This document shows, in pieces, positions 4,543 through 5,750 of a stretch of 5,750 nucleotides of DNA. The notes beneath the pieces are model-generated. The model made no database searches. It had not been told where the DNA came from and saw only the letters and a list, made by a program, of their open reading frames with translations. The position numbers and the translations under genes were made by a program. Source of the stretch: Gammaproteobacteria bacterium (GTDB lineage Bacteria > Pseudomonadota > Gammaproteobacteria > Comchoanobacterales > Comchoanobacteraceae); contig JAQWRO010000030.1 in the NCBI GenBank assembly GCA_029243665.1, positions 1-5,750 of the forward strand, given 5' to 3'. How positions within the stretch are numbered: position 1 is the stretch's first letter; the number at the start of each line of letters is the position of its first letter.

Positions 4543-5750
4543 TTAAGTAGGTGAACAATTAAGTCCGTTATAATTCTCGTCAGTATTTGATGTGTTTTCT
4601 CCAAAGATTGAAACTTCTCGAACCATTCCTTCTGTTTTAAAACCCTGCTGTTTTTTTATCTCATCATGTAAGCAACTCATAGCATCTTCGTTATCTAAAC
4701 CCTCACTAATGAAGTCGTCGAGTGTATATTCATCAGTTGTTACTTTATTTAGGTGCTCCCCGAATTCTTTTTCAAGTATGGACTTTGTGTTATTAATCAG
4801 TTTTGTTTTAAGTGATTGTTGCTGATTGTAAGAGTCTTTTATATTTATTTCTTCTAATAGTATTGAACCATCAGTTGATGCGGTAATTTTGGGTAAAATA
4901 ATGGTATTAGGTTTTTTAAATAGTTTTATAATTTCACTCTTGATCGTACTAAAAAGTTTTAAATAGATAACTTCAGAGTTAATATTTGTTATTTGACAAT
5001 CAGGCAGAATGCCAACCATTTTTTCAACTATTTTATTAAAACTGCCGCTTTCACAAATAGGCATGTCATCTTTGTTCATATCATCAATGCCAGCTGCATT
5101 TAAATTATAGCCTCTTTGAACCTCATACAAAGCAAGGATGATGGCTTCTAGATAATCATTAAATGTGTGATTTCTGTAACCGGCATTCTTGGCTGCAACA
5201 AAGGTCAGGGCAATGAGTTGGTTATATGAGACACCAGAGACTCGATCAGTTATTTTTATTGATCTTTCAAAACTACGCAATGCCGCTTGTTTTTGGTGAT
5301 CAGAAATATGTTTGTTTGGATGAAATTTTGTTATTTGTACTTTTAAATTATTTATTGCTTGAGTAACGTTGGTTTGCTTATTAAATTGTTCAGATAGTTT
5401 TTGAGCAGATTCACTAATGCTTTCGTGGACTGAGGCTGTATGTGTACTTTGTAGTCGATTGATTGTGTACCTAATTTCGTTTTGAGGTGCTAGTTCCATA
5501 TGTCTAGGAAGGACTTCATCCCAAGTGATTCGTTTATCCAAAAGGTCATTATAAATGGTTTGGTTGTCCAAAGAATCTATGGTTGTTTGATTACATGCTC
5601 GAAGTTGGTCTAGCGTAATAATTTTATGTTGAAAAAGCGTTCTGACGTTAGATTCAAGAAAAATAGTAAGCATTCTAGGATTGAAAACGACAAAGATATA
5701 TTCATCAATACTCAGGTTTCCTTCCCGGAGTAAAGCTCTAATTTGTTTGT
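4543..5750 (-). CDS. Protein C: repeat protein with the shared C-terminal domain; 5' end outside the window
   Basis: The frame is open from the TAA at 4543-4545 to the right edge. The in-window ATG at 5673 is not the start: the 25 codons before it read KQIRALLREGNLSIDEYIFV and on, a clear repeat unit that runs straight into the next (NVRTLFQHKIITLDQL) and a third (TIYNDLLDKRITWDEV). Numbered from that internal Met, the shared domain begins at about 75 (STHTASVH at 76-83). It has LIALTFVAAK at 153-162, a FNDYL/ALYEVQRGYN helix at 171-190, GIDD at 195-198, C207, GSFNK at 210-214, EKMVG at 217-221, LPDC at 223-226, EFG at 303-305, IF at 356-357 and an acidic tail. It is the closest relative of protein A and, in architecture, of B. 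Whether it has a hydrophobic N-terminus like B cannot be seen. Function unknown. Confidence 0.9.
   Translation of the reverse strand, partial: KQIRALLREGNLSIDEYIFVVFNPRMLTIFLESNVRTLFQHKIITLDQLRACNQTTIDSLDNQTIYNDLLDKRITWDEVLPRHMELAPQNEIRYTINRLQSTHTASVHESISESAQKLSEQFNKQTNVTQAINNLKVQITKFHPNKHISDHQKQAALRSFERSIKITDRVSGVSYNQLIALTFVAAKNAGYRNHTFNDYLEAIILALYEVQRGYNLNAAGIDDMNKDDMPICESGSFNKIVEKMVGILPDCQITNINSEVIYLKLFSTIKSEIIKLFKKPNTIILPKITASTDGSILLEEINIKDSYNQQQSLKTKLINNTKSILEKEFGEHLNKVTTDEYTLDDFISEGLDNEDAMSCLHDEIKKQQGFKTEGMVREVSIFGENTSNTDENYNGLNCSPT
4995..5220 (-). repeat. Dispersed DNA repeat, copy 2 (partner 997-1224)
   Basis: This is the counterpart in gene C of the conserved domain core in gene A. 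The copies lie about 4 kb apart in the same orientation, so recombination between them would delete gene B and fuse C to the end of A. The matching stretch in B (2113-2232) is clearly more diverged. Confidence 0.7.
5509..5750 (-). repeat. ~30-residue repeat units at the N-terminal side of C, running off the edge
   Basis: Three units are visible: QIRALLREGNLSIDEYI, NVRTLFQHKIITLDQL and TIYNDLLDKRITWDEV. The middle one is exactly 30 residues from the next. They follow the same x-I-x-x-L-[LF]-4x-[IL]-[TS] pattern as in B, so B and C share both repeat region and C-terminal domain. More units are expected beyond 5750. Confidence 0.8.

Noticed and set aside
4592..4825. Plus-strand Ser-rich open frame of 77 codons
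   Set aside because: It is antisense to the C-terminal part of C, which has clear paralogs in A and B.
1..5750. CRISPR array, tRNA, rRNA or insertion sequence
   Set aside because: No evenly spaced identical DNA repeats, cloverleaf-like sequence, rRNA-like stretch, transposase motif or flanking terminal inverted repeats were seen.

Overview
AT-rich window in which every supported gene lies on the minus strand, so transcription runs from the right edge to the left edge. It holds three consecutive members of one paralogous protein family, followed by a short membrane-protein gene. I recognise none of them as a named gene. The low GC content, long repeat proteins, membrane-inserting N-terminus and acidic, Asn/Ser-rich C-terminal tails suggest an accessory, host-interaction locus of a Gram-negative intracellular bacterium. 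A member of the Legionellales or a similar gammaproteobacterium is my best guess, but no taxonomic marker gene is present.

Layout, read right to left. (1) 4543-5750, partial: protein C enters from beyond the window. It has at least two to three ~30-residue helical repeats and then the shared C-terminal domain. The first ATG in this frame inside the window (5673) is internal, because the frame stays open to the edge and still encodes a repeat. (2) 1720-4413, complete: protein B (897 aa) has a ~90-residue very hydrophobic N-terminus built from 11-residue units, about a dozen ~30-residue repeats, a linker, and a divergent copy of the shared domain. (3) 506-1579, complete: protein A (357 aa) is essentially the shared domain alone, closer to C than to B. 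(4) 179-394: a 71-aa protein with two predicted membrane helices. Its TAA stop is followed in the same frame by about 59 more open codons up to the left edge.

The shared domain (~250-290 aa) carries an almost invariant core: R-G-x-N, then G-[IV]-D-D, then C-x-x-G-x-F-N-K-I, then E-K-M-V-G and L-P-x-C. All three proteins end the same way, with an [LI]-F pair followed by a 19-21 residue polar/acidic tail. I read the locus as a tandem family that diversified by adding or losing an N-terminal repeat solenoid and a membrane anchor around one conserved C-terminal module. Secretion as effectors is plausible but unproven.

The gaps between genes are 111-140 bases. They contain a plausible sigma70-type promoter ahead of B, a run of small inverted repeats between B and A, and a 7-bp-arm inverted repeat ahead of the small membrane gene. 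No RNA gene, CRISPR array, insertion sequence or transposase was seen.
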